Shown here: one piece after another, positions 53,491 through 64,000 of the stretch
How the letters are laid out: each line of letters starts with the position of its first letter
Numbering within the stretch: position 1 is the stretch's first letter
Origin: Halictus rubicundus
Lineage: Eukaryota > Arthropoda > Insecta > Hymenoptera > Halictidae
Assembly: GCF_050948215.1 (NCBI RefSeq)
Contig: NW_027488924.1
Coordinates: 62,001-126,000, forward strand
Reading direction: 5' to 3'
Length of the DNA stretch: 64,000 nucleotides
Position numbers and translations under genes: made by a program
Notes under the pieces: model-generated
What the model saw: only the letters and a program-made list of their open reading frames with translations
Database searches by the model: none
What the model was told of the DNA's origin: nothing

Positions 53491-56400
53491 ACAAAATGCG
53501 AAACATTGCTGCAACAAGAGTCCGATTTCGCGTGGAATGATCCTTATAAGAACAAGGTGAGAGCACATCGTTTCATAGAGGACGAAATACAGAAAGTTTC
53601 TGATACAATCGAACGAATCAGTTCGAGGGAATGGCGAGAACGTCCGCGACGTCGGCCATTGTGGATGGAAATCATTTTCCTTAGCCTCCGCCGAGGAATA
53701 AAAAGTCATGTGCAGCTCTGAAGACGCAGGGAATCGAATCGCATAGTTATCGGATGCACCGGCCAGCCTCGTTTTCATAACTTACCTTGGCCGGGAAACC
53801 ATGGCGTTGTGAAAACAATTAGTTAATGGGACGCGGGCGAAGTTTACAAGCTGATCGAGCAACGTTTAATAAAGTCAGAGAATTTTAAACTTTCGTCACT
53901 TGCCCGGTTCGATCTATCGCTTGAAATTACCGGTCGAATAAACGGGGCTTTTAGGAGTTGTAACCCCCGACGAATTAGATCAGGTTAGATAAACGTGGAA
54001 GTTCGTGTCATCTATTAACCCTTAACACCCCAACGTGCTTCTGTATCATAACTGACCACTACTGTCCAAAATATGGCGAGTGTATAATCGATTAATAAAA
54101 TGGCTTTTAGCAAACAAATAAGATCTATCGGTTTCTAGAAAATCGAAATATGCTCAAGTAGTATGCTCGAGGATTATACGGTTCACACACAATTACAGAC
54201 GTATTTCGCGCGTCCTCGTATCTCCGGGAGATAAAAATGAATTTCTTCATCCCCTCAATCAAGAAAACCACTTAGGAGATCCTTCGTTTTTACGCGAACA
54301 AAGGTGGCTGTTTTGCGGGAAGTTTTTCGACGGGAAATTAGCGGAGATGTTGACACCGTTGTTGCTCGTACATCTTACTTTTTTGTAATAAGGAATGCCA
54401 TTGTGCTTCAATAAAAAGAAAAATTAAAGTCGACTTTTACGGATGTTGCACGCAATTTCGCGCAGGAAATAATTCCAAGATATAACGAAGATAGAAATTG
54501 TGGCGACCATGGTGCGTGGGAACGTGGAATTTTCGGACGCGGAAATTCCATCCTTCTCAAGTGCGTACCATGGGAGGTCGGGTTGAGGGCTTGGTCATTT
54601 AAGTGACGATTGCCAGAACCTCGGCTCGACCGTTACAGTACCCTTAAGAGTGATGTCCCCGGATGCAATGTGTGGGGGAGGAAATTTTCTCCATGCCCTT
54701 GTGGGGGTGGAGAACCTCTCCTTATTTTAACGGTTTTTTCGGGGACATTATTTAACGCGCCTCAGAAACGAGAAGGGCAGAAAGCTTTGGACTCTCGCGG
54801 AGAACGATAGCTACCGAGAGTTTAGTCTGAGTCACCCGCGACGGTTTTTATACGCGAAGTTGAGTTACCGTATATTTTGTCTTCGCGTTTTTCTCATGGA
54901 CTCGAGTTTTCTCGTTTTGTTTTATAGTTGTTATTATTTGTTAATTGTTAATCGTTCTCGTTAATAAACTATATTTTTGTTACCCGTGAAACCATCGTAC
55001 TACATAACATTTCATTTACCCCACGTCACCTAAAAAATGTTTCTGATCGGTGTACGTTAGCGTATCGTTTTCATTATTTTCAACCGATCCGTCGGAAACT
55101 ACCTTTAAGAAGTTCAGCTATCTTCTTTCCTGCAATAACCCCAAAGAAAATGATTATATCCGGCTTTTCAGATTGATTTCAATTATATCTACACTACAAA
55201 ATTCAATAGAATTGAGTAGAATTTCTCTTGATTTCTCTAGATCTACAAAGTTGCTACCACTGAAAATAAGATTTCGTGGGGTTTCTTAAAGTTTGACTAC
55301 AGAAACTGAAAATTGCCCAAACATCCGCAGTCCATCGACAAGAATCACCCGCCATAATAAATGAAATATCTCGTTAAGCATCGCGTCCGTGATGAGAGGC
55401 AAAAAGCACATGAATTTTTCACACCCCCCAAAATAGAAGGGCTCGGCAGTTAAGGTCAAACGTCTCTCGTCGTTCTCATAAGTTCATCGAAGTTGAGATG
55501 AGTCACAAGTGATCGAGGGCTGGTTTCTCGATCGCCGGACAATTTCTGAATTACCGAAATTTGGAAGTACAGTGAATTTTCGATATATGTCAACAACACG
55601 GGTCTTGCCCGTGTCATCACCATTGTTGCATTTCGATAAGAAACTTTCGATTCTTGTATCGAAAACCTTTATAGAAAATAAAATTGTTCTAAATAAATAA
55701 TAAGTTGATCGCAAAAAATAGAAACTAGATGAAAATGTGCCTGTTCTTTCAACAACTTTCATAAATTGAAAATAATATTCTCCAATTTTCCTAACACTTT
55801 CACAATTTAGCTTTCCAGTTTCCATTTTTTCTATAAATACATAAAATCCACAGCGAACAAAAATTAGCACTTAACGATGTTTGTTTATTGCCCGTTGTTC
55901 AATTCCATTTTTGACAATCCACTCTCGACAATCGCGTTCGATATGTTGTTCCACGGATTGCATGTCGCAATTAACACGGGCCGGAAGTCACCGCGCATAA
56001 TTTTGCGTAAGGAGAGTTAGACACTGTCAAATGGCGGAAGACGAACACTGTGGGCTTAATTGTGATCCTTATTGGGCCCACCGTGAAATATGGAACAAGA
56101 TGCGGATCGCGTGTAATTGTATGCGCCTCGTATTCGGGCGCACACGATCCCGGCCGACGGGATATAATACCCTGCGGAAATAATGATTCCCCTCTGTGAC
56201 GCAAATTTTTCGAGCGGAGACTGAAATTCGAATTTTTACGGATAATCAAGAAAGCCCGTCACGTGCGCGATTTCAACGGGAATATCTACATATGTCGGGT
56301 ATGCAAACAAGAACTTTTTCATCCCATTCTTCCGTTTTTTCAAACGCCAATGCAACTCGATGAATAAATATGAACTTCCCGGAACATGCGAAAAATCCCT

Positions 56401-57590
56401 CGGCGAAATAGTCAATCGAAGTTTTCTTGTGAGGTTTAAAGCAAACGCGAAGTATTCGTCAAACAATTTGATTATTTATTAAATTATTTCTTAATCTATT
56501 TAATAATCAGAATAATTATTGTTAGAATACGATAGAATTTCGTGGCTTGATTTCGAGAAATATTGTAATCGAATACCGTTGTCTGGCCCTCCGGAATTTT
56601 AATTAAAAATTCCGTAAAATTAACAGTGCTATGGCACGCGATCAGTTCATGCTCCTACGATACTCAGCACGACACGTAGAAAATCTCTTAAAATCTCTAT
56701 TAACAGTTAGAATTTCTAACAACGATGATACTATTAAAATAAATTGTTTCATGGGATTTTCCGTAAAAATTGCTTTCTCTCGGAACGTTCACGATTCACA
56801 GGCTCAATTCACTGTTACAAAGGAAATTATGAAAAATATCAGGTCACTTTGAATTGTCACTTTTAGATAGACACAAGACGTCAGAAATGACGCTTTTATA
56901 TCGACAATAACTATATTTTCCTGTGGAAGCAATTTTCTTTCGTTACGTCAACGGTATGACGAATCGCCCTAAAAGTTTCAATAGAATCGGTCGCACGGTC
57001 TCCGGGAAAGCAATTCCGAAAGTTCAGTAATTTTCACAGTCCAACAATATCGTCTCCTGTCCCTTGCGGCACTATTTTATTTGATTCATCAAACGCTACG
57101 TCTGTATCACCTGTACCAGCTTTTTCACGATATGCCCAAAGGGAGACGGTTCACTCTATGACGTAGGTAGATTTTGCCTACAACCCTTAATTTTTAACGT
57201 TAAAATGATGATTTCACATCACTTTATAGAAATATCGAAAACACGTTCAGTCAGATTTTCAACGATTTCGAGCGTATGTCCGAAGAAACAAAAAAATTAA
57301 TTTATCCTCCAAAAATCTTCAGAAAATCTAATATTATATTATTCTATTAATTTTATACAAAAATGTTATACAATAAATACGCCATTCAACTCGGGCGAGT
57401 CCAAAGAATCGTCGCGTGTGAAAAGTGCGAGTTCGCATATCTTTTGCGGTTAAAGCAGGACAAATGGTTAAAGTTATAGATTGTCGTCACTAAATAAAAA
57501 TCAAAAATACAAGATATAGATCCACAGTCTAGTTATTACATTATTCTCTGTTCATTAGAATTGTTGAAAGAAGGAATACATTTTTAGTTA
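53491..57590. other. Long region without a recognised gene; possible LTR-like segment
   Basis: I see no supported gene. 54497-55010 has LTR-like parts: a TGTGGCGACCATGGTGCG start, TTTTTATACGCG (TATA-like, 54846), AATAAACTATA (54963) and an end at ACATAACA. I cannot find a matching duplication, so it stays unproven. TTAACCCTTAACACC at 54016 is a one-sided TTAA element end. CATCCGCAGTCCA (55322) and CCACAGTCTAGTTATTA (57522) are MITE ends. Frames at 53473-53778, 55484-55870 and 55971-56249 are unsupported. Confidence 0.35.
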
Positions 57591-57641
57591 ACTTCTGTTC
57601 TCTGCAATTTTCAATAAAAAAAAAAATTGTAGAGAACAGAA
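57590..57641. repeat. Short perfect-type hairpin
   Basis: TTCTGTTCTCTGCAATTTT, a loop with A-run, then AAAATTGTAGAGAACAGAA. The ~18-bp stem has one mismatch. It might be a MITE remnant or a small RNA hairpin; nothing else supports either reading. Confidence 0.55.
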
Positions 57642-57847
57642 ATCGATGTGTAATCATTGCAGAATATACTTTTTATAATAACCTTTATCATAACAATACA
57701 TTTTATATAACTTTTTCATCCGTGAAAATGTTCTGCTCGGCTTCGTTAAGGAGTTATTAACGAAAACGCGGGTCATTGAACAGTACATTGAAAATTTAAA
57801 AAAATATTTATTTCAATTCTTCCGTAAATGACCATGGGATTTCGCGA

Positions 57848-59240
57848 GATTGGAAATAAAATAAAAATCACGTTCGCAACAAATGACGCGTTTATTTTAT
57901 CGCGTTTTGTGTATAATCGCGTGGATGGTCTATTTGCCCGTTGGCCGGACATATCCGCGCTTATTAAAATCGAAAATTTAACAGATTACATGTTTACGGA
58001 GAGAGAAGAGTCATCGAGTCGTTCGGGCGAAATATTATTCAATATATTGCGAATTTTAATGCGAAATAAATATCGCCTGCGTTCGTTGAAAAATACAGAG
58101 ACCAAATTTATTTCCCTTTTAAATCGTTTAAGCGTTTCTAGATTTTCTAAATGCTTCTATACTGTTTTGCGTTAGATCCATCCATTTTTAACACGAATCT
58201 ATAAAATCCTCGGTCTTGTTAATCATTGTTCGTTTAACCTGGGATGAATAATCCTTCAAAATATAATTTTTTAAATTCGATGCTCTCAATGGGCTGATAC
58301 AAAAACCTTTTAAATTCCACGAATTTGAATGTGAAGATATTTAATCTCCCGATCAAGAGCTTTCGACAGAACGTAACGAATCCGATTTTACCGTTTCCAT
58401 TCGCGGGATTGGCCAGCAGGGACACGGTAGGAATCAGTGTTAGGTGTGGCCAATAATTTCATTGTTACGTTTTCAGCGCCGTAAGGAAAAAATCGGCTTG
58501 ATACTCCGCGTTTTCCAGCTACACTGAAATTTTATCTTCGACTTTTCCTCGTTTTTCATTCTACATTACCCCCGGTTCTGGTTGGTAGCGTTCACGTTCG
58601 TGTCGGCCCCACCCCGTCTGCCCTTCGCCGTTGCGTCAGAGTAATAAGTTTCAGGAGCCACTGCTCGATCGCTGGTCGTTCAATCGGCTGCGAAATATCA
58701 GAAATTGTTACATGCTTCTCGTATGCTGATTTATTTTATTTCTGCCCCCATCGGTTGGCTGCCTCGATTTTACAATCACTAAATAATATAAATCCGTTTC
58801 GAAGAGGATACGTTGAGCAACAGTATCCGCTTCGTATTTTCCGCATTTCGTCACAGGCGAGGAGAGGTGTTCTATCTTTTATTAGGTTCGCTGCTGCAAT
58901 TTTTCCAGCCACGCGGATCAGGGACAAACGATTTCTCGGGAAATAAAACGCCGCCCGTGGAAAGGGGAGAATTCTTTCGCGCGACAAGGGTGCGCACGGT
59001 TTTCAAGAGTCTCTTGCACAAAATCCGTGTTGCGGTGTGCACCACCAACCTGCTGTCACCAAATACCACCCTTCTCTTCAATCGGAACAGGAGAACCCCC
59101 GGTGGTAACAATATCTCCGCCAACCTGTGGTGTACCTTTCCAAAACTCGCTGGAGACCACGTATCGTCCCTTTGACAGCGAAACCGTATGCACGCGACGC
59201 CCTTTCTATCCCACCCCCGCGAACGTCAGAGATGAGGAAA
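57848..59240 (+). repeat. Direct duplicate block D, copy 2
   Basis: Same orientation as 15148-16130. It is longer because of a ~190-bp insertion between ATTTATTTCCCTTTTA (58115) and GATACAAAAACC (58295) relative to copy 1. The frame at 58813-59175 (+) matches the 15685-15909 product over FFQPRGS and FSGNKTP. No domain is known to me, and stops differ between the copies. Confidence 0.6.
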
Positions 59241-60519
59241 GAGTCCCGGGAATCAGATGCCGCAATCGAAATCCCACTGTGAAACGTAGACAAAGATCGA
59301 TCCTGCTCAAATCCGGGAACCGAACCGTTGGATTTCCCTGTCCGTTAACGCTGTACGTTTAATCGTTCGTGTATTTACACTTCTCTGATTACGATTTATC
59401 CCTCGACCGTCGCTCGTCACTCCGATTTAATATCTGACCAACTGCTACGACGATAGAACGCACGACCACGGAGAGAGAAATAATTTCGGCAATAGCCTTT
59501 TTCAGCTGTACCATTTTATCGAACGTGAAACGTCCTCGTACGAAATCTGAAAAACAAATGGTGACAAAAACGCGAAGAGTTTCTCTCGCATCGTATGTAA
59601 TATCGAATGTCTACGCGGGGGATATTAATTTGATTTTTCTTGCACGAATGAAATCGCGATTGCCATACACGCGCGACAATTTCCGCGACCGACTCTGTGA
59701 ATTCATTTGCGGAAAATCAAATAAGACAAACGAAAAGCAGATAAAACAAGATTATTTGCAGCGTTCGGAACGCGATCGTTGTTACACAGTTCGAATGAAC
59801 TGAAGGAGAAGCGACTTTTCGCGAGGAAGAATTTAATGAAATAATAAAAGAATGTCACTGTAGTCGAACGCGTTATTCCCGAAGTGTGCAAACGATTTGG
59901 AATAAAATGAACCATTTACTGAAATAATATTTTCCTCTGCTTTTAGAGCGGAGCCTGTTATGAGGAATGTTCAGAGGTGCATTATGAAATACAAGGGGGG
60001 CGTAAACAATTACCCTGATCAATTGAGAATATTTTTATAATAGTATACTTTGCACGCTATCTAGAAAACGGTGAAAAATGTCACGAGGAGTATTCGCTCG
60101 AGTGCAAACGGATGCTTCCAGGAAGATTCTAGTTAAAGGGACACTTTCTCGTCAGTATATTTATTTTCTTCGTTTTGCGTATGCTTTGGGTCGGAGTTTT
60201 CTTGCCAGGATAATGTAAGGGAATTATGAGGAGTTTCTAACGGGTTCTTTATTGAAAGAAATTGCTTTTCTGTTTTAAGTTGCACTCCTTCTCGGCAGGG
60301 TCGTGGCTACTTTCACCGCGGCAGCACCTCCACTTCGATTTTGTTTCGTTATCGCATGTCAACCGGCCACGGTCGATAAATACCTAAGGCTGCCTCGCAA
60401 CGCGGCATTCTTTTTCATTCAGCCGTGACGCGAACGGTGGGATGAAATATACTGGGGTTGCAAAGCTACTTGGTTATTCCGTTTGCCCTCCCCCCCTATT
60501 TGATTATAGTTTCGTACCA
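59241..60519. other. Unassigned region
   Basis: Open frames at 59525-59803 (+) and 59703-59915 (-) overlap and show no motif. No repeat match found within the window. Confidence 0.35.
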
Positions 60520-61380
60520 AGAAGAAACAATAAAAAGACATTAGCGTAACCAGTGTCGCACTATTCAACCCCATATGCCACACCCAAGGCGTAGGAGTTC
60601 ATATACAATATTCCTACAGTATTATACAATTTATTGTAATATATAATATCATTACAATGTAGAAAAATTGTCCAACACACAAGTTCTGTTAGAATTAGTA
60701 ATTAATTCAATTTGAATATTCAAAAGCTTTTTCAGCACAAAAGTGTTAATAATACCACCACTACCGCGAAACACATTGAACTCAAACTTCAATAACAATT
60801 TTAATGCTAACCAAGTTCGTCATAATTACACTTTAATAAAAGTCATGGTCCAGTTGAAATATTTAAACCAGCAGTTGCAAACGCATAGCAATATTCGGAT
60901 TTTCAAACATGTTATTGCTTTCAAAATTGTGAAATCCACGCTTCATTGCGTGGACGAACGAATAACTGTTTTTTGTATTTTTATTAATTTCAAAATACTA
61001 CAAGCAAGAATTATTTTTTAAATTACACATTTGGAATAGAACCTGCACCTGTCAGGAAGGAAACACAAAAATTCGTTGAAAATTGAAAGGTTCGATAATA
61101 CTATTCAGTTCTGGTATATCATATTCGAACGATTTCTATGAAGCTATACAAATTTTGATTTCATAATCATTCCGGAAGGCAGATATTTCCTACTCAAGAA
61201 ATGGGTAGTATAGGCGCAGGCTCCTTGCCAAGGTATTTTTTCCAGTCGTTTGTCTTCATGAGAGCCGTCGGGACACGCGAGAAGAGAAAATACGCAATGG
61301 ACCCGCGAGAAAGGGAGTTTACGGCAACAGAATGAGCTCGAAGGAAAATCCTTTTTCCGCATTATGCTCACAACCACTCA

Positions 61381-61596
61381 AACTAAGGCAAGGGAGCCAA
61401 GTACTGTGAGGGTGCCAATTACTGTGCCTATACTAATAATATTTATTTTTAAAGCATAATGAATATAGGTATATATTAACTAATTCTAATGAAAAAAATT
61501 GAATATTTTGTTTTAATATTCATTATGCTTTAGAAATAAGTATAATTAATATCGGCACAGTAATTGGCATCCCCACGGTAATTGGCTTCCTTACCC
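61381..61596. mobile_element. MITE, duplicate of 13101-13312
   Basis: Same element as 13101-13312, carried along by the duplication: GGCAAGGGAGCCAAGTACTG at one end and CAATTACC..CCTTACCCTG at the other. Confidence 0.7.
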
Positions 61597-61846
61597 TGAT
61601 CGTTGACATTTTGTCGAGTGTTTATACCCGTTGGAACGAACACAGGAACTTCGTTTCCTCGTCTCGCGCAATTATAAACCTTCTTGGGGAAGTATATTTT
61701 AGTATCGCGTCTCGACACACGTAGCAGAATTATCAATGAAAACCTTTTTTAACATTTCATTCACTTGTTTAGTTACAGTTATTTACAATCGTTTCGTGCT
61801 GTATCGATCGTGCATGTCAGTTTACTTCGTCTTTACTGGTCGGCTT

Positions 61847-61995
61847 TGTTGGTATGGTAAATATCACACAACTTCACGTCTTCTTGGTTGCGTGGTTGTG
61901 TTTTTGTTTATTTGGTCTGTGATTTTGTTTCGTTCGTTCATGTATTATTTTTTGGAATAAACGTTTGTTATTTGTGAATCCCCATAAATCTCACA
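61847..61995 (+). mobile_element. 149-bp solo LTR (Copia-like or TRIM), TSD GGCTT
   Basis: It begins TGTTGGTATGG and ends AATCTCACA, with the 5-bp duplication GGCTT at 61842-61846 and 61996-62000. AATAAA at 61958-61963 suits an R region. The left duplicate arm has the empty site with one copy of the target (AAGCC, 12852-12856). No internal region remains. Confidence 0.85.
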
Positions 61996-62449
61996 GGCTT
62001 CATCGTGGGCTGGGTATACACGGTATAATGCAGGTGTTACATTAAACGTTTCGATGCAACAATATTTTCAGTGTTTCAGTGAATTATTCAACGCTCATCG
62101 GCGAAATCCGATATTTGAGCTCGCAATGCAAAACAATTTTGCCAAACTTAACATGCAGGTAGGTAAAAAGTAAAATTCCGTCGAGTGTAACGCGGTACGT
62201 GAATTACATGGAAATTCGTATCTGCTCGAGCATTGCGCCACTCTCAATAACAAGGTGCTTCAGTTTCTCGATTATTGAAATTTCCTTGAATTGTAAATAT
62301 ATAATGAACTAAAATATGACGAACCAAGGTCAATTAATAAGTTCAAGAGCTACCTTGGCAACGATATAACTATGGAACTAAATACACGGAATTTCGAGAA
62401 ATCGGATACTCAAAAATTGATCCCTGAAGATCTTGAAACTCGATGCTAG

Positions 62450-63057
62450 TGTTACGAATGGAGATTCTGTTTACGTGAGTCTCTCACCCCCTTCTCGAAA
62501 CGACATGTTTTTCCCTGCAAAAGGTCCGAGTCATATGCCATCATAAACAATTACGCCATTAGGAAAAAGTGCATGCATATAGGAAAATTTGGAGGAATAC
62601 CTTCCAAATTTTTCCATACCCCCACTGCCGTTTTTTTAAACAAATCTGACTATATAAAGAGTCCAAGTTTGCTCACGAACGGGTTAGTCTGAAGCAGAAA
62701 ACCGAACGATACGCGTCGTGAGATCGGGTTCATAGCCCCTTTCGAATCAATTCTTTAACCGCTACCTCCGTTATTCAGGGCAAATTAGTTAACATAATCC
62801 CCGTATTTCTCAGTGCATCAAAACCGAGAGCAACGGAACTTAGTATCCGCGATAATATTTCACACTACACAATTACCCCTATTACTTTCATATTATATTG
62901 TGACACATACGAGTCTCCAAACTCATTTCCACATACTTTTGAATTCCAGTAACTAGTATTTCCCACATTAGATACGCCTTTATCGCTCGAGGTGTATCAA
63001 TAAAATTTAAACGCTTCGAGGGCCATCTTCCCAATACCATCCGCTTACCCATCCTAT
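62450..63057 (+). mobile_element. Truncated LTR, partner of 11659-12382
   Basis: It starts TGTTACGAATGG after CTAG (62446-62449) and keeps the TATA-type GACTATATAAAGAG near 62650. It loses the last ~117 bp that the left copy still has. Confidence 0.75.
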
Positions 63058-63596
63058 AGTATTGTACGATCGGCGAGAGTTGTCAAAAATGTCGTCAGTG
63101 GAGTGCAGGGGGAACGGCGAGTCCCCACTCTTGACGCAAGGCTGCGGATCCCACTCTTACGCTTTACTCCCGGCGGGGACGGTCGACGTAGGCGTAAATA
63201 AGTAGGATCCGCGTAAACTATGGGGGACACATGATATTCTCTGATTCTCGCTAACCGTGAAGACTGGAGTCTTAAATTTAATAAAAAAAGTCGCAAATTT
63301 CAAGCGTGGGTTGATGGATCCCTGCTGTGCGTGCAAGGAAACTAGGTTTCCATGGACCTGTTTGCCGTGCACGCACAATATAGTTACACCAATGTTCTGA
63401 GCTCAGCGTTGCGTCGCCGCGCGACATCGCTCTGTTGCAGTCACACTCAATACGCTCGTTTGCTGTCTTCGATGAGCGATTCGGCCAATCGCGGAAGACG
63501 TGTAGCGCGTAGTGGGAGCACCACGTGATACCAACGAGTTAATAGTGAGCATATCATCGGGTGGTATGATATCGCACCGATTTCGTTGAAGTCCTT
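63058..63596. other. CpG-containing unassigned DNA, distal part shared with 11140-11180
   Basis: Small frames only (63054-63296, 63157-63378, 63403-63609), all on one strand but motif-free. 63560-63596 (GATATCGCACCGATTTCGTTGAAGTCCTTT) is the inverted match of 11140-11172. Confidence 0.4.
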
Positions 63597-63599
63597 TAA

Positions 63600-63840
63600 C
63601 CCTTTGCACTCGAGTGGTGACTGTGATGCACCACTAAAAATTGTTGTGGCATTATTTCAAAGAAATTACAAAAAATATTACAAAATATTTGTTACATTAC
63701 AAAATTTCTATTTAATAGATTACTAAACATTTAATTATTATATGTGGTAATCGGATTAGTTTCGTATGAATAAAATGAAAATATTCCAAGACGGAAGAAA
63801 AATTTAGTTTTAGAATGAAAATAGCGCCGACTGCAAAGGG
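63600..63840. mobile_element. piggyBac-like MITE absent from the left locus
   Basis: CCCTTTGCACTCG at the left and, inward from the right, CCCTTTGCAGTCG are the ends. TTAA precedes it (63596-63599) and TAAA follows (63841-63844), read as TTAA with one substitution. The homologous left locus reads straight through (GATTAAAGGAC, 11140-11150). Confidence 0.75.
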
Positions 63841-63884
63841 TAAATCACTCTCTTAATAACTCGATACTTAACGCATTCGCTCAC

Positions 63885-63886
<2 letters not shown>

Positions 63887-63970
<84 letters not shown>
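63887..63970. repeat. (CT)n microsatellite
   Basis: More than 80 bp of pure CT next to ACTCGATACTTAACGCATTCGCTCACG. The flank is the inverse of that beside the 10903 tract, so the two microsatellites are probably homologous. Confidence 0.9.
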
Positions 63971-63973
<3 letters not shown>

Positions 63974-64000
63974 ATTCCTCGACCTGGACCACTGTGGGAC

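Larger units (their letters stand above)
60520..63057 (-). repeat. Right arm of the inverted duplication
   Basis: Reverse complement of 11776-14130. It carries a MITE copy (61381-61596), an extra ~50-bp CpG-containing stretch near 61300-61345, a private 149-bp solo LTR (61847-61995) and a truncated copy of the older LTR (62450-63057). Homology stops at CATCCTATAG (63057), one side of which is inside the LTR in the left arm. Confidence 0.85.

Noticed and set aside
53506..53721. Possible exon ending in AACAAG|GTGAGA (53505-53560)
   Set aside because: The donor-like site is good, but the predicted peptide matches nothing I know and no partner exon is visible.
54497..55010. A further LTR with TGTGGCG start and ACATAACA end
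   Set aside because: No target duplication, no partner copy in the window and uncertain ends; mentioned only in the region note.

Overview
This is a eukaryotic, AT-rich, transposon-dominated window, most likely from an insect and probably a hymenopteran such as an ant. The reasons are spliced genes with GT/AG introns, an insect-type ANKRD49 orthologue, an R1/I-clade-like non-LTR ORF2 end with its C-x2-C-x8-H-x4-C knuckle, piggyBac-like TTAA MITEs and dense foldback elements. The order-level assignment is inference. No prokaryotic gene organisation, CRISPR array or operon is present.

Host genes are few and sit together. A terminal exon of a WD40 protein, best read as LYST (mauve)-like, lies at 48590-48861 (+). 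A complete two-exon ANKRD49-like gene lies at 49330-50134 (-). They are tail to tail. I found no other host exon that I can defend.

Layout. 0-6.5 kb: a dispersed repeat (R1), then a 2.7-kb DNA transposon (T1) with ~0.9-kb terminal inverted repeats (TIRs), each holding a tRNA-like Pol III unit, around a DDE/SWIM transposase remnant. 6.5-8.1 kb: a solo LTR with a hairpin-forming tandem array, nested inside a 33-bp inverted repeat. 10.9-14.1 kb: a large CT microsatellite, a second solo LTR, and the left arm of a ~2.4-kb inverted duplication whose partner is at 60.5-63.1 kb. 15.1-16.1 kb: a block directly repeated at 57.8-59.2 kb. 17.1-19.6 kb: a second, diverged transposon (T2) of the T1 type, also with tRNA-like units in its TIRs. 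19.6-39 kb: mostly unannotatable AT-rich DNA with foldbacks at 29.95 and 32.8 kb and several MITEs. 39.5-43.5 kb: three TTAA-flanked MITEs and an inverted solo LTR. 46 kb: a dead Tc1-like transposase. 51.3-53.5 kb: a non-LTR 3' fragment abutting a nested foldback element. 60.5-64 kb: the right duplicate arm, which carries two insertions absent from the left arm, then a second CT microsatellite.

The most interesting system is the T1/T2 pair: DNA transposons whose long TIRs each carry an inward-facing tRNA-like gene ending in a T-run. Their internal cargo is different, overlapping pieces of one DDE-plus-SWIM transposase. The two copies of the inverted duplication serve as each other's empty-site control and let individual insertions be read directly.
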